64,000 nt of DNA from Microbacterium terregens (lineage in GTDB: Bacteria > Pseudomonadota > Alphaproteobacteria > Sphingomonadales > Sphingomonadaceae). The stretch is taken from positions 726,120-790,119 of the forward strand of contig NZ_BSEX01000006.1 in assembly GCF_027922045.1 (NCBI RefSeq), read 5' to 3'. The position numbers were made by a program, and so were the translations under genes. Position 1 is the stretch's first letter, and each line of letters starts with the position of its first letter. This document shows positions 57,124 through 64,000 of the stretch, one piece after another. The notes below the pieces were generated by a model. It did no database searches. It was not told where the DNA came from and saw only the letters and a program-made list of their open reading frames with translations.

Positions 57124-58458
57124 TCAGGCGTCGGGGCCCGGGGGAGCCTGCGGCGGAACCGCATCCGCATCGGCAGCACCATGGGCGACAAAGGCGGCTG
57201 CACCCGCAGAATCGCGCAGGATCATCTCGCGCCTGGGCACCGGGATTACGATGCCGTGCTCCTTGAACAACAGCCACAGCCGGTTGAGCACGTCGGAGCG
57301 CACATTGCCGACGCCGCTTTCGGGATCGCTGATCCACACCAGGATGTCGTGCTCGGCGGCATAGTCGCCATAGCTGGTGAGCCACACATTGGGCTTGGGG
57401 CTCTTCAACACCCGCGGGCTCTCGCTCGCCGCGCGCAGCATCAGCGCCTGCGCGAGCTTCAGGTCGCTTTCATACCCCACCTTCACCTGGATGCGCACGC
57501 GCACGTTGCGGTCGGTGAAGGACCAGTTCTCCACCTCCTGCGTCATCAAATTCTCGTTGGGGATCAGATGCTCCTTGCCGTCGCGGGTGATGACGGAGAC
57601 GGCGCGTACGCCGATCTTGTTCACCCAGCCGAAGCTCTCCCCCACCACGATCACGTCGCCCGGCTTGATCGATCGGTCCATCAGCAGGATAATGCCCGCG
57701 ATCAGATTGCCGACGGTCTTCTGGAGACCAAAGCCGATCGCCAGGCCGAGCCCGCCCGAAAACACCGCAAAGGTGGTGAGGTCGATCCCCAGCAGGTCGA
57801 TGCCGAAGAAGAAGGCGACCACCACCGCGCCGATCGCCGCCAGCTTCTGCGCCAGCAGCTTCTGCGTCGCATCCAGGCTCTTGGCGCGCCCGATCGAATG
57901 GCTGACCAGCCGGTTGGCGAGCCGCACGAGCGCATAGAGGCCGACCGCCACCACCGCGACCGACACCAGCGACAGCAGCGACAGCCGCCGTCGCCCGACA
58001 TCGAAGCCGACCCGCTCAAGCGCGCCCGTCACATTGTCGAAGCCGCCCAGCGCATTGCTCAGCACGCCCACGAAGATCACCGCGCCGATCGTCCACGCCG
58101 CCCAGCGCGGCAGGTGCAGTCCGCGCAGCACGTCGATCGCAAGCCGCGCGGTGGTCCAGCCGAGCACCAGGCCGATGCCGAACGCCGACAGCGGGTGCCA
58201 GCCATAGCTGCCGGCGACGATCGACAGCAGCGCGGCTGCGGCGGCATAGCGCACGATCTGGCACAGGCGGGGGGCAATCCCCTCCCCCTGCCCGTCGAAG
58301 TGGTTGCGCCAGAAGCCGGCAATCCCGGGCCCCAGCCGGCGGCCGGCGATCCAGCCGAGCGTCAGCGCCAGCAACACCAGCGCCGCCGCGATCAGCGCCT
58401 CGATCAGCGCCGGCGTGCCGGGAATGGTGATGCCGAATTCGGCGAGCCGGCTCACCAC
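57124..58458 (-). CDS. MscS-family mechanosensitive channel
   Basis: Membrane channel that opens on osmotic downshift. The protein of about 444 residues has an N-terminal extension with extra helices (about five before the core), the pore helix GLGLAIGFGLQKTVGNLIAGIILL, the beta domain GDVIVVGESFGWVNKIGVRAVSVITRDG, and a cytoplasmic tail ending in Pro-rich PPQAPPGPDA. Start uncertain: GTG at 58458 (or 58455) has GGGGG upstream; TTG at 58491 is also possible. It overlaps the start region of the trans-sulfuration enzyme end, so the genes are packed tightly. Confidence 0.88.
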   Translation of the reverse strand: MVSRLAEFGITIPGTPALIEALIAAALVLLALTLGWIAGRRLGPGIAGFWRNHFDGQGEGIAPRLCQIVRYAAAAALLSIVAGSYGWHPLSAFGIGLVLGWTTARLAIDVLRGLHLPRWAAWTIGAVIFVGVLSNALGGFDNVTGALERVGFDVGRRRLSLLSLVSVAVVAVGLYALVRLANRLVSHSIGRAKSLDATQKLLAQKLAAIGAVVVAFFFGIDLLGIDLTTFAVFSGGLGLAIGFGLQKTVGNLIAGIILLMDRSIKPGDVIVVGESFGWVNKIGVRAVSVITRDGKEHLIPNENLMTQEVENWSFTDRNVRVRIQVKVGYESDLKLAQALMLRAASESPRVLKSPKPNVWLTSYGDYAAEHDILVWISDPESGVGNVRSDVLNRLWLLFKEHGIVIPVPRREMILRDSAGAAAFVAHGAADADAVPPQAPPGPDA

Positions 58459-58462
58459 GCCG

Positions 58463-59659
58463 TCACCCCCGCGCTGCGCGGAAGCGGGCAAGCCCGGCGT
58501 CGAGGTCGGCGATCAGGTCGTCCACGTCCTCCAGCCCGATCTGCAGCCGCACCATCGGCCCCTCGGCTTGCCAGCGGGTGGCGCTGCGATAGCGCTCAGG
58601 GTCGATCGGCACCGCCAGGCTCTCGAACCCGCCCCAGCTATAGCCGATCGCGAACAGTTCCAGCCCGTCGATCAGCGCTGCCCGCGCCGCCTCGTCCCCG
58701 CCGTCGAGGACGAAGGAGAACAGGCCGGAGGACCCGCGGAAATCGCGCGCGAAGATGTCGTGGCCCGGCGTGCCCGGCAGGGCCGGGTGCAGCACGCGGG
58801 CGACCCCCGGCTGCTCGCCCAGCCAGCGCGCGAGCGCGAGCGCACTCTCGCCATGCCGGTCGAGCCGCACCGCCATGGTGCGAAGCCCCCGCGAGCCCAG
58901 ATAGGCGTCGTCGGGCGAGACATGCTGGCCCAGCTGGTAGCTGGCGTTGCGCAGCGCCGCGAACTTGCCGGGCGCCGCCGTCACCGATCCCAGCATCGCG
59001 TCCGAATGGCCGACGACGTACTTGGTGCAGGCCATGATCGTATAGTCGACGCCCAGTTCGATTGCCGGGAACAGCAGCGGCGTCGCCCAGGTGTTGTCGA
59101 GCAGCGTGGTGACCCCGCGCGCCTTGGCGGCGGCGACGATCGCCGGCACGTCCTGCACCTCGAAGGTCAGGCTCCCCGGGCTTTCCATGAAGATCGCGCG
59201 CGTGTTCGGCCCGATCAGCTCGGCGATCCCCGCGCCCACCATCGGGTCGTAGTAGCGCGTGGTGATGCCGAAGCGCTTGAGCAGCCCGTCAGCCAGGTGG
59301 CGGGTCGGGTCATAGGCGCTGTCGACCAGCAGCAGCTCGTCGCCCGGCGACAGCACCGCCAGCAGCGCGGTCGAGATCGCCGCCACGCCCGACGGATAGA
59401 GCAAAGTCGCCTCGGCACCCGGCTCCAGCTGGGTCAGCGCATCGGCCAGCGACCATTGCGTCGGCGTGCCGCGCCTGCCGTAGAACAGCTTGTGGTGGGT
59501 GTCCCGGCCGGCGGTAGCGCGCAGCTCCTCGACCGTATCGTAGAGGATGGTCGACGCCCGCCACACCGGCGGGTTGACGATGCGCTGGGTCCACTCCGGC
59601 CGCCGCCCTGCGCCGACGACGCGCGTACCCGCACCCTTGCCCTCGCCCGCCTCGCTCAC
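58463..59659 (-). CDS. metC: PLP trans-sulfuration enzyme (cystathionine beta-lyase-like)
   Basis: Pyridoxal-phosphate enzyme of the Cys/Met metabolism family, 398 residues. The PLP lysine is Lys213 in [45 protein letters not shown] is the cofactor phosphate region and [12 protein letters not shown] has the Asp that pairs with the pyridine nitrogen. The subgroup closest to this pattern is cystathionine beta-lyase, which makes homocysteine. GTG start at 59659 overlaps the sulfurtransferase stop codon (GTGA), so they are coupled. Confidence 0.85.
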   Translation of the reverse strand: MSEAGEGKGAGTRVVGAGRRPEWTQRIVNPPVWRASTILYDTVEELRATAGRDTHHKLFYGRRGTPTQWSLADALTQLEPGAEATLLYPSGVAAISTALLAVLSPGDELLLVDSAYDPTRHLADGLLKRFGITTRYYDPMVGAGIAELIGPNTRAIFMESPGSLTFEVQDVPAIVAAAKARGVTTLLDNTWATPLLFPAIELGVDYTIMACTKYVVGHSDAMLGSVTAAPGKFAALRNASYQLGQHVSPDDAYLGSRGLRTMAVRLDRHGESALALARWLGEQPGVARVLHPALPGTPGHDIFARDFRGSSGLFSFVLDGGDEAARAALIDGLELFAIGYSWGGFESLAVPIDPERYRSATRWQAEGPMVRLQIGLEDVDDLIADLDAGLARFRAARG

Positions 59660-60480
59660 AATGTCACCGTCGCCTTGGGCGTGGTCGGGTCCGATGCCCA
59701 ATCGGTCCAGCTGCCGTCGTAGAGTGCGGCGTCGCGGCCGAGCAGGTGGAGCCCGAACGCCAGCACCGCCGCCGTCACGCCCGAACCGCATGTGGTGACG
59801 ATCGGCCGGTCGAGGTCGACGCCCGAGTCCTCGAACGCGGCGCGCAGCGCGTCGCCCCGCTTCCACGTGCCGTCGGTGGCAAAGAGCTTGCCATAGGGCA
59901 GGTTGAAGGAGCCGGGGATGTGCCCGGTCGGCAGCCCGCGCGGGTCGAGTTCGGCGCCGCTGAAGCGCGCAGCCGAACGCGCGTCGAGCAGCTGCTCGGC
60001 ACCGCTGTCCAGGTTCGCGCGCACGTCCGCCTTGGTCCGCATCCGGCTGGGATCGAAGTGCAGGTGGCGCGTCACCGTATGGGCCGCGCCATGGCCGGTC
60101 TGCAGCGGCCGCCCTTCCGCGCGCCACTTCGGGATTCCGCCGTCGAGCAGGCTCGCCGCCACCCCATAGCGCTTGAGCAGCCACCAGGCGCGCGCCGCGC
60201 TGTGATAGGGGGAGTCGTCATAAAGGACGATCGTCGCGCCATCGTCGATGCCCAGCGCACCCAGCAGCCGGGCGACGCCAGCGGTGGCACCCTCGGCCGC
60301 CGCCTGCGAAAGATGGCCGAGGTCGAGAAAGGCGGCGCCGGGGATATGGCCGGCCGCGAACTCCGCTGCCGCATCGCGCCCCTCGGCGCCCAGCGTTCCG
60401 AACCAGGTCGCGTCCAGCAGGTGAAGCCCGGGGCTTCCCAGCTGCGCCGCCAGTTCGTGTGTGGTCACCAGCGCGTCCAT
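59656..60480 (-). CDS. sseA: 3-Mercaptopyruvate/thiosulfate sulfurtransferase
   Basis: Two-domain rhodanese of 274 residues. The second domain holds the active Cys231 in CGSGVTA, the loop typical of 3-mercaptopyruvate sulfurtransferase (thiosulfate-specific rhodaneses usually have a CRxGxR loop). The first domain is inactive (YDDSPYHSA instead of a Cys loop). Moves sulfur from 3-mercaptopyruvate to thiol or cyanide acceptors. The neighbour PLP enzyme fits a joint role in cysteine/sulfur metabolism. Confidence 0.9.
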   Translation of the reverse strand: MDALVTTHELAAQLGSPGLHLLDATWFGTLGAEGRDAAAEFAAGHIPGAAFLDLGHLSQAAAEGATAGVARLLGALGIDDGATIVLYDDSPYHSAARAWWLLKRYGVAASLLDGGIPKWRAEGRPLQTGHGAAHTVTRHLHFDPSRMRTKADVRANLDSGAEQLLDARSAARFSGAELDPRGLPTGHIPGSFNLPYGKLFATDGTWKRGDALRAAFEDSGVDLDRPIVTTCGSGVTAAVLAFGLHLLGRDAALYDGSWTDWASDPTTPKATVTL

Positions 60481-60597
60481 GCCGTCTCCTTCGCTGCGTC
60501 GCCTCGTGCTCTACGCATCGCCGCCGGTCCCGTCGAGGCATCGGAAAGGCGGATCGCCCCGTTCCCTTTCGGTGGCCGGCATCCTACATGCGCGCGC

Positions 60598-61044
60598 ATG
60601 ACTCCAAAGCATCTGGGCCAGAGCAGCGGGCTTCCCGCATCGCCGGAACAGGCCGAACTCGACTATGTCCCCAACCCGCGGGAAGGCTCGCGCTACTGCG
60701 TGCGCTTCACCGTGCCCGAATTCACCTCGCTGTGCCCGGTCACCGGCCAGCCGGATTTCGCGCACCTGGTGCTCGACTATGTGCCCGACGCCACCATCGT
60801 GGAATCCAAGTCCCTGAAGCTGTTCCTGGGATCGTTCCGCAACCACGCGGCCTTTCACGAGGATTGCACGGTCGGCATCGGTGAGCGGCTGTTCGCCGAG
60901 ATGAAGCCGCTGTGGCTGCGCATCGGCGGCTATTGGTACCCGCGCGGCGGCATCCCGATCGACGTGTTCTGGCAGTCGGGCGAGCCGCCGGCGGGCGTCT
61001 GGATCCCGTCGCAGGACGTCCCCGGCTACCGCGGGCGCGGCTGA
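60598..61044 (+). CDS. queF: NADPH-dependent 7-cyano-7-deazaguanine reductase
   Basis: Reduces preQ0 to preQ1 in queuosine synthesis, a type of T-fold (GTP cyclohydrolase I-like) enzyme. The 148-residue protein is the short (unimodular) form with the catalytic Cys46 in [14 protein letters not shown], Asp53 as acid and the [21 protein letters not shown] motif for substrate and NADPH binding. The start at 60598 is an ATG with no strong ribosome site. Upstream of it I see no preQ1 riboswitch. It is divergent from sseA. Confidence 0.95.
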   Translation: MTPKHLGQSSGLPASPEQAELDYVPNPREGSRYCVRFTVPEFTSLCPVTGQPDFAHLVLDYVPDATIVESKSLKLFLGSFRNHAAFHEDCTVGIGERLFAEMKPLWLRIGGYWYPRGGIPIDVFWQSGEPPAGVWIPSQDVPGYRGRG

Positions 61045-61069
61045 GTTCGCCTTCGCGGCCCTGACGCGG

Positions 61070-61112
61070 CGCAGCAGGAAAGAAGCGCTTTTTGCCCTGC
61101 TGCGTCGGTTTT
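61070..61112 (+). terminator. Possible terminator after queF
   Basis: CGCAGCAGG (61070-61078) pairs with CCTGCTGCG (61096-61104) across a 17-base loop, then TCGGTTTTC. A second small hairpin CCGGCGA-GTGTT-TCGCCGG lies at 61174-61192 in the leader of the glycosyltransferase gene. Confidence 0.5.
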
Positions 61113-61215
61113 CAGATATTGCACTGCACCATCGGTGAAACTAACTTCCGCCTCACGCATTTGCCTGTTGTAGCCGGCGAGTGTTTCGCCGGTCTTTCCA
61201 GCGTGAGGGACGTGG

Positions 61216-63483
61216 ATGGCGCCGAGTATCGCCGCACCGGGTGGCATGGATCACATCGCCCTGATCGGCAACTTCCTGCCGCGCAAGTGCGGCCTGGCGA
61301 CCTTCACCACCGACACCTACAACGCGCTGAAGCAGCGCTTCCCGGACCTCAAGGTCGACGTCTATGCGATGGACGACCGGCCGGGCCTGCACGCCTATCC
61401 GCCCGCGGTCACGCACAGCATCCCGCAGAACGACCGCGCCGCCTATAGCGAGGCTGCGCGCCGGATCGCGGAGAGCGGGGCGAAGGCGCTGTGGGTCCAG
61501 CACGAATACGGCATCTACGGCGGTGCGGCCGGCGACTATCTGCTGGCGCTGCTCGACCGCGTCACCGTTCCTGTCATCGTCACCCTCCACACCATCCTGG
61601 AGAAGCCCAGCGCCGACGAGCGCCGGGTGATGGACGCGCTCCTGCGCCGTGCCGCGCGCGTGATCGTCATGGCCGACAAGGGTCGCGAGATCCTGACCCG
61701 CGTCCACGGCGTCGATCCGCACAAGCTCGTGATGATCCCGCACGGCGTGCCCAACCGCGCCTATGTCGAGCCCGCCGCCATGAAGGGCCGGTTCGGCTGG
61801 GGCGATCGCGACGTGATCCTGACCTTCGGCCTGCTCGCGCCCAACAAGGGCATCGAGACGATGATCGAGGCGCTGCCGGCGGTCGTCGGCGCGCACCCGC
61901 GTGCGCTCTACGTGGTGCTCGGCGCCACCCACCCGCACCTCGTCGAGCATGAGGGCGAGGCCTATCGCGACCGGCTGAAGGCGCTCGCCGCCGAGCGCGG
62001 CGTCGCCGACAACGTCGTGTTCGTCGACGCCTTCGTCGAGCATGAGGAACTGCTCGACTACCTCCAGGCAGCCGACCTCTACGTCACCCCCTACAGCAAC
62101 CCGGCCCAGATCACCTCGGGCACGCTTTCCTATGCCGTCGGCATGGGCAAGGTCGTGATCTCGACGCCCTATGTGCACGCCAGCGAGATTCTTGCCGACG
62201 ACCATGGCGTGCTGGTGCCGTTCGGCGACAGCGGCGCCTTCGCGCGCGAGATCAACCGCCTGCTCGGCAACGCGGGTGCTCGCCATGCGCTCGCCGAGCG
62301 TGCCTATGCGCATGGCCGCTCCATGCTGTGGCCGCGCCTGGCGGAGCGCGCGATGGCGGAGGTCGCCGATGCCGTCGCGGCCCTCCCCCACCGCATCCCG
62401 CGCACCAACGAGCTCGCCCCGCTCAAGCCCACCATCGCCGCGGTCGAGCGGATGAGCGATGCCACGGGCATGCTCCAGCATTCGATCTTCTCGATCCCCG
62501 ATCGGCGCCACGGCTATTGCATCGACGACAATGCCCGCGCGCTGATCCTGATGCACCGCATCGACGAGCTCGACGAGGCGACGCGCGACAAGTGGACCAG
62601 CGTTTACGCCGCCTTCCTCCAGCACGCCTGGAACCCGGACACGCGGCGTTTCCGCAACTTCATGAACTTCGACCGCAGCTGGTGCGAGGACGAGGGTTCG
62701 GAGGATTCGAACGGCCGTGCGCTCTGGGCGCTGGGCGTCACCGCGCGCGAGGCGCGGGCGCGCAAGCATCGCGACTGGGCGATCGCGCTGTTCGACGCCA
62801 CCGCCGGCATCGCGCTGGAACTCGGCAGCCCGCGGGCCCGCGCCTTTGCGATGCTCGGCGCCGCCGCGATGCTCGACGTCTATCCGGGCCACCCGCTCGC
62901 GCGCGACATCCTCACCCGCTTCGGTGAGGAACTGGTGGAGCTGCTCCACGAAACCCGCCGCCCCGAGTGGCAGTGGTTCGAGATCGTGCTGGCCTATGAC
63001 AACGCGCGCCTGCCCGAAGCGATGATCCGAGCCGGCCAGACGCTGGAGCGTCCCGACCTCCTGCAGGTGGGGCTGGAGACGCTCGACTGGATCGTCGCGC
63101 GCCAGACCTCGCCCGAGGGGCGCTTCCGCGCGGTCGGCACCGAGAGCTTCCACCGCCCCTATGCGGACCCGCTGCCCTTCGACCAGCAGCCGCTGGAGGC
63201 GCAGGCGACCATCGACGCCTGCATCGCCGCGCATGAAGTCACGGGCGACGAACGCTGGGCGGTCGAGGCGATGAAGGCCTATCGCTGGTATCTCGGGGTC
63301 AACGACCTCGACCTGCCGCTCGCCTCCGGTGCGGATGGCGGCTGCTTCGACGGCCTGATGCCGCACGGGCTCAACCAGAATCAGGGCGCGGAGTCGATCC
63401 TCGCCCTGCAACTCGCGTCCTGTGCGATTTCCCGGCTTTCAAAGCGGCCCCCGGTCGTGGCAGAGGGCCGCGCCGTCGCCTGA
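61216..63483 (+). CDS. GT4-type glycosyltransferase with C-terminal helical domain
   Basis: A 755-residue cytoplasmic protein in two parts. Residues about 10-385 are a GT-B, family 4-like glycosyltransferase: FLPRKCGLATFTTDTYNAL (acceptor side), VQHEYGIYGG, TFGLLAPNKGIETMIEALP and a nucleotide-sugar site near PYSNPAQITSGTLSYAVGMGK. Residues about 400-740 are all-helical with PDRRHGYCIDDNARALIL and DRSWCEDEGSEDSNGRALWAL, similar to an alpha/alpha-toroid glycosidase or epimerase. Start at 61216 follows GAGGGA. It is followed 41 bases later by a GH130-type gene, a pairing that suggests synthesis or turnover of a mannose-type oligosaccharide. The acceptor is unknown. Confidence 0.85.
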   Translation: MAPSIAAPGGMDHIALIGNFLPRKCGLATFTTDTYNALKQRFPDLKVDVYAMDDRPGLHAYPPAVTHSIPQNDRAAYSEAARRIAESGAKALWVQHEYGIYGGAAGDYLLALLDRVTVPVIVTLHTILEKPSADERRVMDALLRRAARVIVMADKGREILTRVHGVDPHKLVMIPHGVPNRAYVEPAAMKGRFGWGDRDVILTFGLLAPNKGIETMIEALPAVVGAHPRALYVVLGATHPHLVEHEGEAYRDRLKALAAERGVADNVVFVDAFVEHEELLDYLQAADLYVTPYSNPAQITSGTLSYAVGMGKVVISTPYVHASEILADDHGVLVPFGDSGAFAREINRLLGNAGARHALAERAYAHGRSMLWPRLAERAMAEVADAVAALPHRIPRTNELAPLKPTIAAVERMSDATGMLQHSIFSIPDRRHGYCIDDNARALILMHRIDELDEATRDKWTSVYAAFLQHAWNPDTRRFRNFMNFDRSWCEDEGSEDSNGRALWALGVTAREARARKHRDWAIALFDATAGIALELGSPRARAFAMLGAAAMLDVYPGHPLARDILTRFGEELVELLHETRRPEWQWFEIVLAYDNARLPEAMIRAGQTLERPDLLQVGLETLDWIVARQTSPEGRFRAVGTESFHRPYADPLPFDQQPLEAQATIDACIAAHEVTGDERWAVEAMKAYRWYLGVNDLDLPLASGADGGCFDGLMPHGLNQNQGAESILALQLASCAISRLSKRPPVVAEGRAVA

Positions 63484-63524
63484 ACGGGCGAACGCGCTAT
63501 ACGAGAGCTTCCCAGAGGTTTCGC

Positions 63525-64000
63525 ATGCTGAATCTGGTCACGCACCCGCTGCGGCTGCACGCCGATCCCTCGCGGGTGGTGGTTCGGCCCTTCCATATCG
63601 CCTGGCAGTCGAACGGCACCACCCCCAGCCGCACCGAGCGGATGGTGACGGCGGTACTGGCGATGTCGCCCGAAGAGACGCGCCACCAGCTCGAGGTGGT
63701 GCTCAAGGACTTCGAGGCACGCCACTGGCAGACGCGGCGCGTCTTCATGACCCGCTACGACGAGATCGAGGCGCAGCTCGGGCTCGACGGCAGTCAGATC
63801 GGCGACGAAAAGCGCCAGCTGATCGGCGCCTATTTCTGCCACGAGTACAGCTATGCCGCCGCGGCGTTGATGAACCCCAGCGCCGTGCCGCACTTCGACC
63901 AGACGGGCATGCAGCCGGGAAGCCTGCGCATCCTGATGTCGATGCGCTCGGTGGGTGAGGGCCACATTTCCTCGGTCGCCTTCCGCGAAGGCATCATCAC
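63525..64000 (+). CDS. GH130-type glycoside phosphorylase/hydrolase, N-terminal part (cut by window edge)
   Basis: The first 158 residues of a protein whose N-terminus (RVVVRPFHIAWQSNGTTPSRTERMVTAVLAMS) and context fit the COG2152/GH130 group. GH130 enzymes phosphorolyse or hydrolyse mannosides, and some are transferases. The catalytic region lies past the window, so the call is tentative. No signal peptide. It is in the same direction as and close to the glycosyltransferase gene, probably one operon. Segment DEKRQLIGAYFCHEYSYAAAALMNPSAVPHFDQ lies at about 95-130. Confidence 0.6.
   Translation, partial: MLNLVTHPLRLHADPSRVVVRPFHIAWQSNGTTPSRTERMVTAVLAMSPEETRHQLEVVLKDFEARHWQTRRVFMTRYDEIEAQLGLDGSQIGDEKRQLIGAYFCHEYSYAAAALMNPSAVPHFDQTGMQPGSLRILMSMRSVGEGHISSVAFREGII

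Noticed and set aside
60481..60597. preQ1 riboswitch before queF
   Set aside because: No A-rich tail or H-type pseudoknot pattern with the conserved preQ1 aptamer bases was seen.

Overview
The window is GC-rich DNA with very high coding density and no tRNA, rRNA, CRISPR array, prophage or complete insertion sequence that I can see. Gene content and protein style point to an alphaproteobacterium of the order Sphingomonadales, most likely Sphingomonas or a close relative. The evidence is an RNase E with a large acidic insert in its S1 domain and a WWQRTFGA-type C-terminus, sdhCDA split from sdhB by a ClpP-like gene, a three-gene branched-chain 2-oxoacid dehydrogenase operon, a CIRCE-controlled groESL, and several families of short palindromic intergenic repeats. 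The species assignment is inference; no marker gene such as 16S rRNA is present.

Layout. 1-9.6 kb: cell-envelope and RNA genes (PBP1A fragment and N-acetylmuramoyl-L-alanine amidase on the minus strand, divergent from rne), then a M48 protease with TPR-like tail, a DsbA-like oxidoreductase, a small lipoprotein, and a minus-strand group of prmA, a DUF2459 protein and an alpha/beta hydrolase. 9.7-25.1 kb: an SDR gene, then a TCA-cycle supercluster: sdhC-sdhD-sdhA, a ClpP-like gene, sdhB, zapE-like, mdh, a secreted unknown, sucD, sucA, sucB, a GIY-YIG nuclease gene and lpdA. sucC is absent from the cluster. 25.1-29.4 kb: a repeat-rich gap, two membrane-protein genes, and a sppA/GNAT pair. 29.4-33.7 kb: groES-groEL behind a promoter and CIRCE operator, then an exported M3 oligopeptidase. 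34-38.1 kb: a beta-propeller lactonase-like protein, an isochorismatase-fold hydrolase and an AsmA-family protein. 38.3-44 kb: rpmI-rplT, a LysE exporter, pheS-pheT and an aldose-epimerase-like protein. 44-51 kb: a secreted propeller protein, an LprI-type lipoprotein with a small membrane protein, the bkd operon (E1 alpha, E1 beta, E2) and a cyclopropane fatty acid synthase. 51-61 kb: MATE exporter, argG, a large unknown membrane protein, a DUF482-type acyltransferase, MscS, a PLP trans-sulfuration enzyme with a sulfurtransferase, and queF. 61-64 kb: a two-part glycosyltransferase followed by a GH130-type enzyme that runs off the end.

How the genes work together. The sdh, mdh, suc and lpd genes give most of the lower TCA cycle from 2-oxoglutarate to oxaloacetate except the SucC subunit and fumarase. 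LpdA probably supplies E3 both to the 2-oxoglutarate complex and to the branched-chain complex at 46-50 kb, since no second E3 gene is seen.

The most interesting signal is a set of short palindromic elements scattered between genes. Two sub-families share the same hairpin plan (7-bp stem, GAAG-type tetraloop, GCCCAG tail) and differ by paired, compensatory stem changes. One copy pair brackets a GIY-YIG nuclease gene so tightly that its stop codon touches one element and its upstream frame is cut by the other. One element lies in frame inside the E2 gene of the bkd operon and encodes about 38 residues of the interdomain linker. I infer, without proof, that these repeats are or were mobile and that the GIY-YIG protein may be connected to them, in the way RAYT proteins are connected to REP elements.
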